Positions 1 to 10,749 of a stretch of DNA of 64,000 nt are shown in pieces. Position numbers and translations under genes: made by a program. A model generated the notes under the pieces. It saw only the letters and a program-made list of their open reading frames with translations. It did no database searches and was not told where the DNA came from. The DNA lies in contig VZQC01009528.1 of assembly GCA_009823505.1 (NCBI GenBank), forward strand, positions 85,215 to 149,214, in the 5' to 3' direction. Position 1 is the stretch's first letter, and every line of letters starts with the position of its first letter. Origin of the DNA: Rhizomys pruinosus (taxonomy: Eukaryota; Chordata; Mammalia; Rodentia; Spalacidae).

Positions 1-960
1 GGAGATATGAAGACCATCTCTACTGATTTGAACTTCCAAACACTTACTGAAATCTTTTCCGTCCTGCGCTCATAATTTGTATTAGAAGTCATTACAGAAG
101 CCAAGGCTCTGTGGTCCTGTGCTTTTGAATTGTGTTTTGTTTTGTCGTTCAAAAGAGTTTGAAATATTTTTATTGAAAAACAGACAGGACATCCTGATCA
201 CAGGCAACGGTGACACATATACCTGTAACAACATCATGCTTTTATATAAGGGGAATTTATGGTTTAGTTAATGGTAGACTTCACAAAAGATTTCCAATTA
301 CTTCCTCTTAGAAGGAACTAGAATTGCAGATGAGTTTGGGTTAGATATTTGTATTTCCTCAGTGATGGATTATCAGTAGTTAAGAATTGTAAAATGGGTA
401 GTCTTGTGGGCAGCACTTGTTGAGAATAGAATATTCTAGCACATTTCAAAAATCCTTATCATACCTCCTTGTACTTGGGGAATGTGAGGGAAATTTTGTT
501 TTATTTTCATCATGAAAGTCTAGTAAAGTATCTGAAGGTAAATCTCACAAAGGGAAGGATCTCCTTGATCTCCTTGAAATTGGGCCCCAAATTTGCCTCC
601 CTGATCTCCCCACATCCATAATCAGCAGTTTCTTATCATGCAAATCTCCAAACCTGGGACCATTTCACACTGAGGTTTCTGCTCTAGGGTTCTCCACCAG
701 TAAGTGCTGATTCTTGGTTTTCTCTGCCACTCTCAGATAGATATTCCTGCAATATTACTTTTCTTATAGTCTGGGGAAAATTATCAACTTTCAGTTTCTC
801 CAGTTTGTACCATTCAAAATGGATACATTCCCTCAAAGTTCCTAATATGTTTAAATAGAAATACAGGTTGTTTCACATTTATTGAATTTTTGCAATTTTC
901 ATGCCCTGTATTTTGATATTTAGAAAATTCTCATATTTGGACCCCTTAATATCTGCTAGT
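1..960. other. AT-rich sequence, nothing recognised
   Basis: No open frame with OR or other protein character, no SINE head and no L1 coding similarity were seen. It does not obviously match the OR duplication units. Old unrecognisable repeats are possible. Confidence 0.5.
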
Positions 961-982
961 CAATTTTCATTTTCTCTCATAA

Positions 983-1049
983 TATATAGATAGATATGGA
1001 TATATAGATAGATAGATAGATAGATAGATATAGATATAGATAGATAGGT
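983..1049. repeat. (GATA)n microsatellite, imperfect
   Basis: Runs of gata/tagata with a few interruptions. Short frames through it are low-complexity artefacts. The next 400 bp (to about 1,460) shows nothing recognisable. Confidence 0.9.
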
Positions 1050-1462
1050 ATCCAAATTTGTGTTTATCTTGTAATAGGACACCTATATTAATTTTATACC
1101 CCCAATGCTCAGGGATCCTTGAGGAAGAGGGGGCAGAAAGATTGCAAAAACCTGACATGCTGGATGAACAAAAGGAAACAGGGTTGTCCACACAACTAAG
1201 CACTTACTCAACAAACTCACATCAGTGGAGGGAGCATACACAAAACTCATATGGACTCAATGCAACAGGATCCAAGCACAACAATATAGATTATTAAGAG
1301 AAGTATTTTATTTATCCATGGGATATATTTATAATTAAAAGAGATAGCATAATATATTATTCATGTTTTAAATATGTGTGACTATGGATTAGATTCCTGC
1401 CATCAGGGAAATCTGCAGGAGACAGACTCTAAACAGATATATTAGGAATAAATGATCAAACA

Positions 1463-1690
1463 GAGGCTGGAGAGATGATTCACAGGTTAAGAGCGCTGGT
1501 GAAGAGAGCTCTTGCAGAAGGCCAGGAATTCAATTTTAAGCACCTACTTGAAGATAACAATCTTCTGCAACTGCAGTTCCAGATGGTCTGGTGCCCCCCT
1601 TTTCTCCTCTGTGATCATTACACATATGGAGTGCACTTAACATACATGCAGCCAAAATACACATCTATACATAAAATAAAAATAGATTAA
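1463..1690 (+). mobile_element. Degenerate B2 SINE
   Basis: Starts with a diverged 'gaggctggagagatga' head (A-box region), followed by 'agctcttgcagaaggcc' and ending in an A-rich tail (aaaataaaaatag). The B-box region is eroded, so it is an old copy. No clear target-site duplication was found. Confidence 0.75.
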
Positions 1691-1924
1691 AAATGTTTCC
1701 ACCAATTGCTGATTCCCCCAAATGCCTCAACTTTATCATGACTAGCACCATATATTTTCCTTTAAGTACTCAATAATACAGTTTTGTTATATGTTGACCA
1801 ATTATGATTAAAGTTGTGTGTGAATATAAATTATTCAAGAAACATTCCACATAATGACTTAGAAAAAAATTATATTTTAGTAGTCAGGATAGAAATCTTA
1901 CTGTGATACATTATGTAGTAATTC

Positions 1925-3658
1925 AAAAGCAGGTGCACTTCTTTGATTGTTTCTTTTGCTGTACAGAAGCTCTTGATTTTAATAAGGTCCCAATTGTTAA
2001 TTGTTGACCTTACTGTTTGTGCAGCTGTTGACTGATTTAGAAAGTCTTTTCCTACACCTATGTCTTGTAGGTTACTAACAACATTTTCTTCTGTCATTTT
2101 CAGAGTTTCGGGTTTCACATTGAGGTCTTTGATCCATTTGAGGATGATTTCTGTACATGGTGAGAAGTAGGGATTTAATTTTATTCTTCTACAAGTAGTG
2201 ATCCAGTTATGCCAACACAATTTGCTTGTAGTGGTCAGTGTGTTGTGTTAAGGCAATTGAAGACAAACTAGAACATATTACTTCTCCAATTGCTTATTAT
2301 TAGCATAAAGAAAGGCTACCAATTTTTCTAAGTTAATTTTGTATCCTACCACTTTACTGAAGCTGTTGATGGTTTCTAGAAGCTTTCTGTGGAGTTCTTG
2401 GTGTCACTTAGGTAAACTTTCATGTCACCTGCAAAAAGGAATAGTTTGACTTCCTCTTTTCCAATTAGTCCTCTTCTGATTACCTTTTCTTGTCTTATTG
2501 CTCTCAGGAACATTTCAAGCACTATATTGAAGAGGAGTGGGAATAGGCGGCAGCCTTGCTAGGTTCCTGGGTTTAAGGGGAACACTTCTAGTTTTTCCCC
2601 ATTTAGGATAATGCTGGCTATATGTTTATTGTATATGGCTTTAATTGTGTTGAGGAATATTCCTGCACTCAGAAAACCTGCAGAGTCGAAGGAAATGTTC
2701 ACCAGTGATACATCTGATAGAGCATTAGCATCCAAAGTATATAAACTACTCAAAAACTAATCAAAAATCAAAGGAGGAGGAAAACAAATGACTTACTCAA
2801 AAGATGGAGTAAAGAGCTGAACAGAAACTTCACAAATGAAGAAGCAAATATGACTGAGAAACATCTTAAAAAGTGTTCACCATCCTTCACCATTGCTGAT
2901 AATTAAGGAAATGCAAATTAAAACCACCTTAAGATTTCACCTTACTCCAGTAAGTCTAGCTATGATCCAGAAAACAAAGGATACCAAATACTGGAGAGAT
3001 TGTGGGGTAAGGGGAACAATCATCTACTGCTGGGGGGAATTCAAACTCATGCAACCCCTATGGAAACAAGTGTGGAGAACTCTCAAGAAACTGAAAATAG
3101 CCAACCAGCTGACCCAGTCATACCACACCTGGGTATATGCCCACAAGACTCATTCTCTCACAGAGATACATGCACATCTATGTTTATTGCTGCTCTCTGC
3201 ACAATAGCAAAGAGCTGGAAGCATCCCAAGTTTCCCTCAACTAACAAGTGGATAGAGAAAATGTGGTACATCTATACAATGGAATTCTATGCAGCAGCAA
3301 AGAAAGATGACATCCTGGACTTTGCAGGTTAATGGATGGAACTCGAAGCCATTATGCTAAGTGAAGTAACACAGTTCCAGAAAAACAAATGAGGAACAGT
3401 ATCCCTCATTTGTGGATGCTAGCACCAAATCCTTAATTGAAAGGCAAGCTGAGCAAAGTTAATGTAATATTTCTTTTTTATCTGAAGGCAACTATGCTGT
3501 TATAATATGAATCCCTTAACAGGCTCTAGAATTAACTGGCTACTTAGTTTCAGACTTTGTAGTTGTGGTATATGTATGGAGGGTATGTATGCCTATATTA
3601 GAGTAATATAAAATTAAAGGGAAAAATGTGAACTCCTAAAAAATAAAAAGCAGGTGCA
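1925..3658 (+). mobile_element. 5'-inverted (twin-primed) L1 fragment with target-site duplication
   Basis: Both ends carry the same 13-bp duplication, aaaagcaggtgca (1,925-1,937 and 3,646-3,658). From 1,938 to about 2,688 the L1 ORF2 reads on the minus strand. From about 2,690 to 3,645 the ORF2 C-terminus and 3' UTR read on the plus strand and end A-rich. The inverted part stops at the ORF2 position just before the point where the plus part begins, as expected for twin priming during target-primed reverse transcription. The inverted part lacks about 600 bp of ORF2 between about 2,300 and 2,230. Its RT box reads FAGD rather than FADD. It is dead. Confidence 0.9.
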
Positions 3659-4030
3659 ATTTTCAATTACTGGTTGTTATTATTTTATAAGTGGGGTGCA
3701 GTGTCCAAGATGCTTTTGAGATGTTTTGAATTTATTCTGTTTTATAATAAATTTCATATTAAAATCAAAAAATATATTTAAAAGATATGAAAAATCCAAA
3801 AAGTAATCCTCCTACTTGAAAAACATGAAACCAGAAATGATTATGAGTAATGGTTCCTAATTCTCATCAAACATTTATGAGGAGCTTTGAGCAAAGTCCT
3901 CTATAACTATTGGGCTGAAGTCATATCCTAGTATTACATTGCAAAGGCATTTAGTGTAATTATACTGGTGAACTAGTGAGTAGTCAGTGTTTAAAAAAAA
4001 TAATGTATATATATATGTATATATACATAT
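3659..4030. other. AT-rich spacer, nothing recognised
   Basis: No coding signal, SINE or L1 similarity that I can support. A short (AT)n tract lies at about 4,005-4,030. Confidence 0.4.
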
Positions 4031-4033
4031 ACT

Positions 4034-4366
4034 TTTATTGATCGTTTGTGTATTTCATACCTCATTTTTCTGTTCAATTTAGACATATTCCCCTTTCCCT
4101 CCCCCCACCATAGAGTTCATCATGCATTCAGCCATACATGTCCTGCATCTTTCTCTCAGGATTTTTAAAGTTTTTTTTTTTTTTTCTCTGCAGAGGGTTA
4201 TTGTTTGGGGCAGAATTTAATTGTATCAATCAGTTCTTTGATCCAGTCCTTATGTTGTTGTTGTTCCCTCCCATTTGTATTGCTACAAAATATGCCTATA
4301 TAAATGTCATATATGTACCAGAAGTATATTATGTCCTCCTGGAATAAACTATATGTTAATTCCAAA
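4034..4366 (-). mobile_element. L1 3' UTR fragment
   Basis: The plus strand reads tttattgatcgtttgtg, then a C-rich tract 'ccctccccccacc'. This is the reverse complement of the G-rich L1 3' UTR seen in plus orientation at 41,040-41,370. The A-rich element end lies on the left. Only the 3' UTR is present. Confidence 0.8.
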
Positions 4367-4394
4367 TATATTTAACATAGTATATAATATCTTG

Positions 4395-4396
<2 letters not shown>

Positions 4397-4430
<34 letters not shown>
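4397..4430. repeat. (GT)n microsatellite
   Basis: About 17 uninterrupted GT repeats next to an old SINE tail. Confidence 0.95.
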
Positions 4431-4431
<1 letters not shown>

Positions 4432-4577
4432 TGCCTGTGGGGTCAGGAGGGCTGCATATCTCCTAGAACTAAAATTAGCAGACAGTTGTGAGCCTGCAAA
4501 TACCAGTGCTGCAAGGCAAACTCAGGTGCCCCTCAAGAGCACCAAGTGGTCTTAACTGTGGATTAACCTCTCCAGTG
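4432..4577 (-). mobile_element. Old B2/B4-like SINE remnant
   Basis: Reverse-complement remains of the tRNA-derived SINE head are visible at the right end (ggtcttaactgtggattaacctctccagt). The (GT)n stretch to the left is the usual tail position. Confidence 0.55.
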
Positions 4578-4737
4578 TCAATGCTATCGAAAATAATAAA
4601 TATTCTATTGAACTTTGTAAATGCTTTCTTGTTTCCTTACAGTGAACAATCATGTATCATGTGCCACAAGACATCTCATACATGCTTTTCTGTGAAGCAG
4701 TAATGCAGACTGAATTATGCACACAAGAAGAAAATGG

Positions 4738-4960
4738 GCAGGGCTGAAGAGATGGCTCAGAGACTAAGAAAACTGGATGTTCTTGCAAAGACGAGGGTTC
4801 CATTCCCAGAATCCGCCTGTTAGTTAACAATCAATCTAACTCCAGTTCCAGGGGATACAACACTTTCTTCTGACCTCCAAGGACACTGAAGTACATGAGT
4901 GCACTTACACACATCTATGCAATACATTCATACACATAAAAATGAAAATTTAAAAAATGT
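4738..4960 (+). mobile_element. B2 SINE
   Basis: The head 'gggctgaagagatggctcag' is followed by a B-box-like 'gggttccattccc' and the tail 'cacataaaaatgaaaat'. The matching positions in units B and C (24,014-24,230 and 32,884-33,045) carry a related SINE, so this insertion probably predates the duplication. Confidence 0.85.
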
Positions 4961-6156
4961 GAAAGTTCTTATAACTTAAAATAAAAAATAAAAATAAATG
5001 AATAAAATAAATAAGATGAGAAGTTTTATTTCTAACCCAAACCTATTTTATTTTTATTTGAGTATTTTATACATGCATGGAATCTATTTTTTGATCAAAT
5101 CAGCCATCATTCCCTCCAGTCCAACTCTTTCTGTAAATCCCACCATCATTTGTAGGTTTTAAAACTTGCTTGCTCCACTGAGAATTCTCTCTTTGGGCAT
5201 TAGTGTAAAAGCATGTACTAGACCTAGAGCAGTGTTGGACAGGCCACATGCATGAGGATATTTGTTCTCTATCTCCAAGCAGTAATTAAGTGCTCTTCAG
5301 ACAAGGGTGGGATTTCACCAACACCTCCCCCATACATGCTGAGATTTTTACTGGTTTGATTCTGTGCAGATCTCGTGGATCTACTAGTAGCTCCTGTGAA
5401 TCCCTGTGCAATGTCACTGCACTGTCCAGAAGAGGTTACAGCTCTGCTGCAGACATAAACTGTGTCTCTTAGAATTCTTCCATCCCTCCCCTTAATTCCA
5501 AAATGATGTCTGAGCCTGTGGAAGGAGCTGTGAATAGATGTCACACTCAGAGCTGAGCACTCCAGTCTCTTATTCTCTGCACATAAACCAATTGTGTGTC
5601 TCTCAATTAATCACCAACTGTTGCAAAAAGAAGCTTCTCTGAGGAGAGATGAGAGATGCATTATTCTATGCATTTAAAGATAAGAAGATGGGGGCTGTTT
5701 ATTACTACATCCATTTAGCAGAATAATTAGTGTTAAGTTTTATCCTAGGTCCTATGACCTAGAGAGACATAGGGTATGGGCCAAATTAAGAGTAACCAAT
5801 ATGATTTCTGTCCAGTGGAGTGGGACTTACATGCAATCAGACTGGCTTCTACCATAAAATTCCTGACACTTTTGCCAGACAGAGCTTATCTTGTTTAGCC
5901 ACTTGCTTGTATAGTTCTCAGGGTTCATAGCAGGTGAGTGCTGATTACTTTTCTGCCAAATAACATGCATAGGAAACTCATATCATTATTAAATCTAGGC
6001 AATAATGATGAATCTGTATTATGGATATTTAAGCAAAGTATAAATTTGCCTTATTATCTTATTTCTTTTAGCATAATGATGAAATAGAGTTCCGCTCATT
6101 TCTCTACAAATCTGAAAGATGGTGAAAATCTGTGGGACATAATTCTGTATTTTGTT

Positions 6157-6297
6157 ATGAGAGCTGCTCTGATAACTGTCTGGACAGAGGGCTCAGCGGT
6201 TAATGCTGCTTGCTGTGCCCAGTTTCCACCTACCTATTGCTTGAACTCCAGCTCCATATCTAAATCTTATTCCAGCACAAACATGCTCAAACACACG

Positions 6298-6339
<42 letters not shown>

Positions 6340-6345
6340 AATAAA
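6157..6345 (+). mobile_element. Old SINE with (CA)n tail shared by the duplication units
   Basis: tRNA-like SINE remains ('gagggctcagcggttaatgc') run into a CA microsatellite at 6,290-6,332. The same SINE sits at 25,385-25,595 and 33,743-33,945 in the paralogous units, so it is older than the duplications. The 60-70 aa frames through it are repeat artefacts. Confidence 0.7.
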
Positions 6346-6473
6346 TAAATAATAGTAAAATATTTTTAAATTTAGATGGAATTAGGAATAGTGAGATCAT
6401 AATTAAGCAAACTAAAGAATATCTTTTATTATACTAAATGGAGATATTTCCTTTAAAACATGACATAAGTATC

Positions 6474-6750
6474 TATTCTCACTTTTATTTTTTTATTTTT
6501 TTATTATTTATTTCTGTATGTGTATAAATGTACCGTCTGCATGTAGGTCTGTGCACCCGTGTTGTGCAATGCCACGGAGGTCAGAAGAGGGTGTTGGATT
6601 CCCCTGGAAGTGGAGTTCTCCTGGAGTTGGAGTTTCAGACGGTTCTTGGCCGCCATGTGGGTGCTGGGAATCGAACCCGGATCCTCTGTAAGAGCGGTCG
6701 GCGCTCTTAACTGCTAGGCCATCTCTCCAGCCCCTATTCTCACTTTTATT
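6474..6750 (-). mobile_element. B2 SINE specific to unit A, with target-site duplication
   Basis: The B2 body (6,490-6,734) is in reverse orientation and ends 'ccatctctccagcccc'. It is flanked by the 16-bp duplication tattctcacttttatt (6,474-6,489 and 6,735-6,750). The paralogous site in unit B near 25,610 holds one uninterrupted copy of this sequence, the empty site. The insertion therefore followed the A/B duplication. Confidence 0.95.
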
Positions 6751-7993
6751 AAGGATAGTGCTTTAGTTCTTAATGAGTGCTATAAGGCAAGAGAGATTAC
6801 ATTGCTTTCTATCATATTTGTCTCTAGTGTCAAGTATTCACAATATATGCATGAGATGCTCTCCTTTGATATTTTATAATGTCAATGGTGCACTTGGTTA
6901 AAAAGGAAAATTTTGAGGGTCGTAAAGATGAGTTAGGATATAAATAGATAAACCTGTGAATTATATTGTTTGGATACAAGTCGTATTTATTTGAAAAGCA
7001 AAACCAAATGAGTATAGATGTTACAAATATCAAGGAATTATGCTCTGATTTATTTCCATACTCATTTTTAATTGGTTCATTTAGAACATTGATATTGAGG
7101 TCCTTTTTGGATTTAATTAAGCATTTTATAGGATGTTAGTATAATAATGTCTCTGATGTTCCTTTTCTGGAATCCACAGTTATGCAGATTTTCAGCCTAT
7201 TGTTAAAAGTAATCTAAGCACACTGTCAAATACCAGTATTCCCATTCAAGGGGACAGAGGTCCGTTTTAAGGGCTTGTTCTCAAATCCTACTGCTTCTGT
7301 CCTTCACTGCTGCTGCTCTCTATTTATCTTATTTGTATGTTCACACCTGTAATCTGAGTATGGCTACTTCGTTGGAAATTAACCATATTTTAAACAGTCT
7401 GAGACTTTATAAGGTGACATTTACCCTGAATATTCTGTGCTGGATTTTTTTCTTCACATAGATTCAATTTTTCTTATTCTGATTATTGGCATTTCTCAGA
7501 ACTATGGCTAACATTCATATTGAGTGCAACCTCTCTGCTTTAAACCTCTGCTTCAGGTAAATTCATAATTACTGTCTTTATTGACTCTCCAGACACTGAG
7601 GTAACAATTTTCCATCTAACCTTATTTCCCTGGATAAGGAAGAAGTATTAGTTCTGAGATTTTTCACATTTTCTTCTGAAGTAAGGATAATAATTTCAGT
7701 TTTCAATTTCTATGTGACAGAATTAAAGTTAACATCATTGCATTTATTTTCCCAGCATTAATCTCTAAATATATAGATAGTATACTACATATGTCTCTTT
7801 ATCTAGACATAAAGAGACTAATAGTAAGATACATGATTATGGGTAACATATACATACTAAGACAAGAATTATGAAGTTTGAGGATGCTGAATGACATGAA
7901 ATTTATATGTTTAACATAAACTTAAAATTCTAAGATCAAAATTTAAATATTGTATCATATCATAATTTTTGTCTACAAAAAAATAACAGAATA

Positions 7994-8140
7994 TTTGGGT
8001 GTAGTGGTGCAAACTTATAATCCCAGCACTCAGGAGGCAGAGGCAGGTGGGTCTCTGTGAGTTCAAGGTCAGCCCGGTCTACATAGTGAATTCCAGGACA
8101 GCTGGGGCTACAGGAAGACCCTGTCTCAAAAATAACAAAA
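7994..8140 (+). mobile_element. B1 SINE downstream of OR-A
   Basis: B1 body with 'cccagcactcaggaggcag' and 'ctctgtgagttcaaggtcag' and an A-rich end. The corresponding places in units B (about 27,210) and C (about 38,460) lack it, so it is private to unit A. It lies about 100 bp 3' of the OR-A stop codon. Confidence 0.92.
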
Positions 8141-8243
8141 TTAATTAATTAATTAAGCAGAATTGAGAAATGACATTTGAAGACACTGTATCAATCAATG
8201 CTCCATTATTTCCTGAGCCATATTATTCTATCATATATTTTGA

Positions 8244-9206
8244 CTACAGGTTTGAGTATTCAGAAATTTTTAAGTTTCTGGAAAAGAGACACAAAACTTG
8301 ATCACGAATCTGCTTTGTCTTGACACCATACACCAAGGGGTTGACAGTAGGGGGCACCAGGAGGTACACAGTGGCCAAGATGATGTGGACACTTGGAGGC
8401 ACGTTCTTACCAATGCGGTGAGTTAAGAAGCTGAAGAGTGCAGGTGTGTAGAAGACCAGAATAACGCAGACATGGGCAGCACATGTGCCCAATGCTTTAG
8501 AGCGGGCGTTCTTGGAAGAGAGATGGAAAACTGCATGGAGGATTTTTACATAGGATGTGGCAATGAGCATTATATCCAATGATGTCACTGACAGGGCCAC
8601 TGAGATTCCATATGCTCTGTTAATGAAGGTATTGGCACTGGCCAACTTCACCACAGCCATGTGCTCACAGTAGGTATGATGAATGACATATTCTGTATAG
8701 TATGGCAGCCTCTTAATGAGAATAGGAGAAGGCAAAACCATGAGCACAGCTCGGCTCAGACCAACTAGACCTAGTTTAGTCACCATGGGTGTGGTCAGGA
8801 TGGTTGTGTAATGCAGTGGAATGCAGATGGCCACATAACGATCAAAGGCCATGGCCACTAGGATGGCGGAACCAAAAATTGAAAGTGTGTGGATAAAGAA
8901 CATTTGTGTTAGACAGACATCAAAGTCGATCCAATGTGCATCCAACCAGAAGATGCCGAGCATCTTAAGAGCTGCAGAAGAGGCAAGACACATGTCATTC
9001 ACTGCCAGCATGCAGAGGAAGAAATACATAGGCTGGTGGAGGCTTGGTTCCAGCTTGACAGTAACAGTGATGATGGTGTTCCCCAGCAGGATCAAGACAA
9101 ACAGGAGGCAGACAGGGAAGCCGAACAAGCTGTGAAATTTTTCTAATCCTGGAATACCAACCAGGTAGAAAGAGGAAATGTAGAAATGTGTCAAATTATC
9201 TACCAT
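8244..9206 (-). CDS. Class I olfactory receptor, family 52 type (OR-A), intact
   Basis: A 320-codon intronless reading frame for a seven-transmembrane, G-protein-coupled odorant receptor expected in the cilia of olfactory sensory neurons. It has an N-glycosylation site (NLT, residues 4-6), the class I motif GIPGLE (17-22), GN in TM1 (42-43), LHQPMYFFL (57-64), the conserved Cys 98 before TM3, MAFDRYVAIC (119-128), EC2 cysteine at 180 (TYCEHM), KALGTC opening TM6 (237-242), and NPLVYG in TM7 (289-294) followed by KTKQIRD. Length is normal for the family. The ATG at 9,206 is chosen because its N-terminus matches the paralogues and an in-frame upstream splice acceptor lies 51 nt away. The family 52 assignment comes from recalled motifs (PLHYTTILT, VYGVKTKQIRD); the subfamily is not assigned. 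No coding lesion was seen. Confidence 0.95.
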   Translation of the reverse strand: MVDNLTHFYISSFYLVGIPGLEKFHSLFGFPVCLLFVLILLGNTIITVTVKLEPSLHQPMYFFLCMLAVNDMCLASSAALKMLGIFWLDAHWIDFDVCLTQMFFIHTLSIFGSAILVAMAFDRYVAICIPLHYTTILTTPMVTKLGLVGLSRAVLMVLPSPILIKRLPYYTEYVIHHTYCEHMAVVKLASANTFINRAYGISVALSVTSLDIMLIATSYVKILHAVFHLSSKNARSKALGTCAAHVCVILVFYTPALFSFLTHRIGKNVPPSVHIILATVYLLVPPTVNPLVYGVKTKQIRDQVLCLFSRNLKISEYSNL

Positions 9207-9257
9207 GTTAATAGTTTGGATACTGCAAGTTTAGTATATCATAGCAAGGATAATCTC

Positions 9258-9278
9258 CTAGAAGCAGAAAATAAGGTT
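9258..9278 (-). promoter_or_regulatory. Putative 3' splice acceptor of the OR-A 5' UTR intron
   Basis: On the minus strand a pyrimidine-rich tract ends 'ttttctgcttctag', followed by 'gag', 51 nt upstream of the ATG. Vertebrate OR genes commonly have a non-coding first exon and an intron just 5' of the coding exon, so this is the expected acceptor. The promoter and first exon were not located. Confidence 0.6.
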
Positions 9279-10012
9279 GCAGTAAGCTTGTTTCAAGGTT
9301 CTTAGGAGTAATCTAGAATCTGTATCTGTAGAATTCTAGATGACTTCAAACCACTTTATATTTTGGTGTGTCAGCAACATTATCTGGAAAAGGCAAAATA
9401 ATAATAGACATATTAATGGGTGTAGTTCTGAATAGAAAATTCAACTAAATCTTTGAGCAGTTTTTCATTTTTTCTAATTAATGCAATATTAAATAATCAA
9501 ATCTTATGAAAAAAGAAAGTGATTTTCATGAGTTGGAATAAAATATGGGCACCTAAGTATAAGCTGTTCACATACACTACAACAATTAGTTAATATTGAA
9601 TCTGTTAATGTTTTTGAAATTACTGTCATCTTTATTTATCATAACTAACATGTCAAATAACTCAAACAAGATATTATAGGAACAAGCCCATGGAGCAAAC
9701 TCAAGGCTTTTGTTGCAAGCCATCTATTGAGGTGCACATTTGCACAGGCTGGCTTGGGTTGTGGATGAAACTCCCTACCCAGGAATTGGCCTACCAACAT
9801 TGACTTGCATGGAAGTTTGTGAAAAGCCAGCTACAGTTTAAATGTGTATTAAAAGTTCTCCTTGAAAACTTTTTTCTGTAAATAGTGCCTTTGCAGTGCT
9901 TAATTCAGCTGAGGTTTTCTTTTGTCTGCTAAACTTCCTCTAGGATCTCATTCTATAGGCCAGTCTTCTGTGATGCAAATTGAGTTTGTAAATTCCAGGC
10001 TTGTGGAGCCAG
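9279..10012. other. OR-A upstream sequence and unrecognised insert
   Basis: Up to about 9,680 the sequence aligns with the regions upstream of OR-B and OR-C (for example 'cagcaacattatctggaaaaggcaa'). From about 9,680 paralogy is lost and a moderately GC-richer, non-coding stretch begins that I cannot identify. Confidence 0.5.
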
Positions 10013-10150
10013 GCATGGTGGCACATGCCTTTAATCCTAGCACTTGGAAAACCAGGCCAGGTATCTGTGAGTTCAAGGACAGCCTGGTCTACAGAGTGAG
10101 CTCCAGGCCAACTGTGACTGTAGGGAGGCCCTGCCTTGAAAAGACCAAAA
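10013..10150 (+). mobile_element. B1 SINE
   Basis: Recognisable B1 body: 'gccaggcatggtggcacatg', 'tctgtgagttcaaggac', 'gcctggtctacagagtgag'. The end is A-rich. A short frame running through it is not a gene. Confidence 0.92.
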
Positions 10151-10310
10151 ACAAAATGAAGCCGTTACAGTTTTTGGTTTGTAGCTGTTTGTAAATACTC
10201 TGATTGATCTAGTCCAAGGTTTGTTGTACAGTATTCTGTGTGTGACTGTGAAGCCCTAAACTGCTCTCAGGAACTCTTGCCCTGGAGCAGTGGTTCATCT
10301 TCATTGTTTT

Positions 10311-10425
10311 TTATTTTTAATTAATTTATTATTTTTTATGTGTATGAGTGTACTGACTGCATGTAGGTTGGTGCACCCATGCCCCTTGTCATGCAATGCT
10401 GCAGAGGTCAGAAGACAAAAACTCC
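10311..10425 (-). mobile_element. Truncated B2 SINE
   Basis: The plus strand shows the reverse B2 tail (ttattttttatgtgtatgagtgtactg, gcatgtaggt) up to 'gcagaggtcagaag', then stops. The tRNA-like head is missing. Confidence 0.85.
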
Positions 10426-10749
10426 AACAAATTCTTAAAGTGTTGTGGGAAATAAATTGGTTTTAACAAATAATCTTATTTTATTTTAGATATGATTTAA
10501 AGTATAGTTAAATAAAAGCATTTAACAACTAGGTAAAACATCTTTAAAACAGGGTTTTGTGCCAGGTCTGGAAAAACCACCTCCAAGGACTGAAGGAAAA
10601 ATAATTGTTATAAGCCCACTTTATAAGATTTATAGTGATATATTAAAATAAGTCTTATACATTTATATAGAGGTATTTCAGTAGAGATTTATATAGAAAT
10701 ACAAATAAATAAATATGTTAATGGACTTGATTTCTCTGAAGTCACAGTC

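Larger units (their letters stand above)
4577..9680. repeat. Segmental duplication unit A (contains OR-A)
   Basis: Collinear by eye with unit B (about 23,850-28,750) and with parts of unit C (32,720-33,960 and 38,400-40,010). Shared landmarks are 'gcacacaagaagaaaatg' (near 4,710, 24,000 and 32,860), a SINE with a 'gagagctgctctgat' start (6,157, 25,385 and 33,743), and the OR gene with its immediate upstream sequence. The left edge is uncertain because L1 debris lies to the left. Within the unit, about 140 bp present in unit B near 25,660-25,810 is missing at about 6,795. Confidence 0.85.

Noticed and set aside
8851..9135. Open frames of about 94-104 codons antisense to all three OR genes (also 27,874-28,188 and 39,132-39,446)
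   Set aside because: They recur only because the ORs are paralogues with similar codon use. They lack independent coding signs and lie opposite the conserved TM1-TM3 region.
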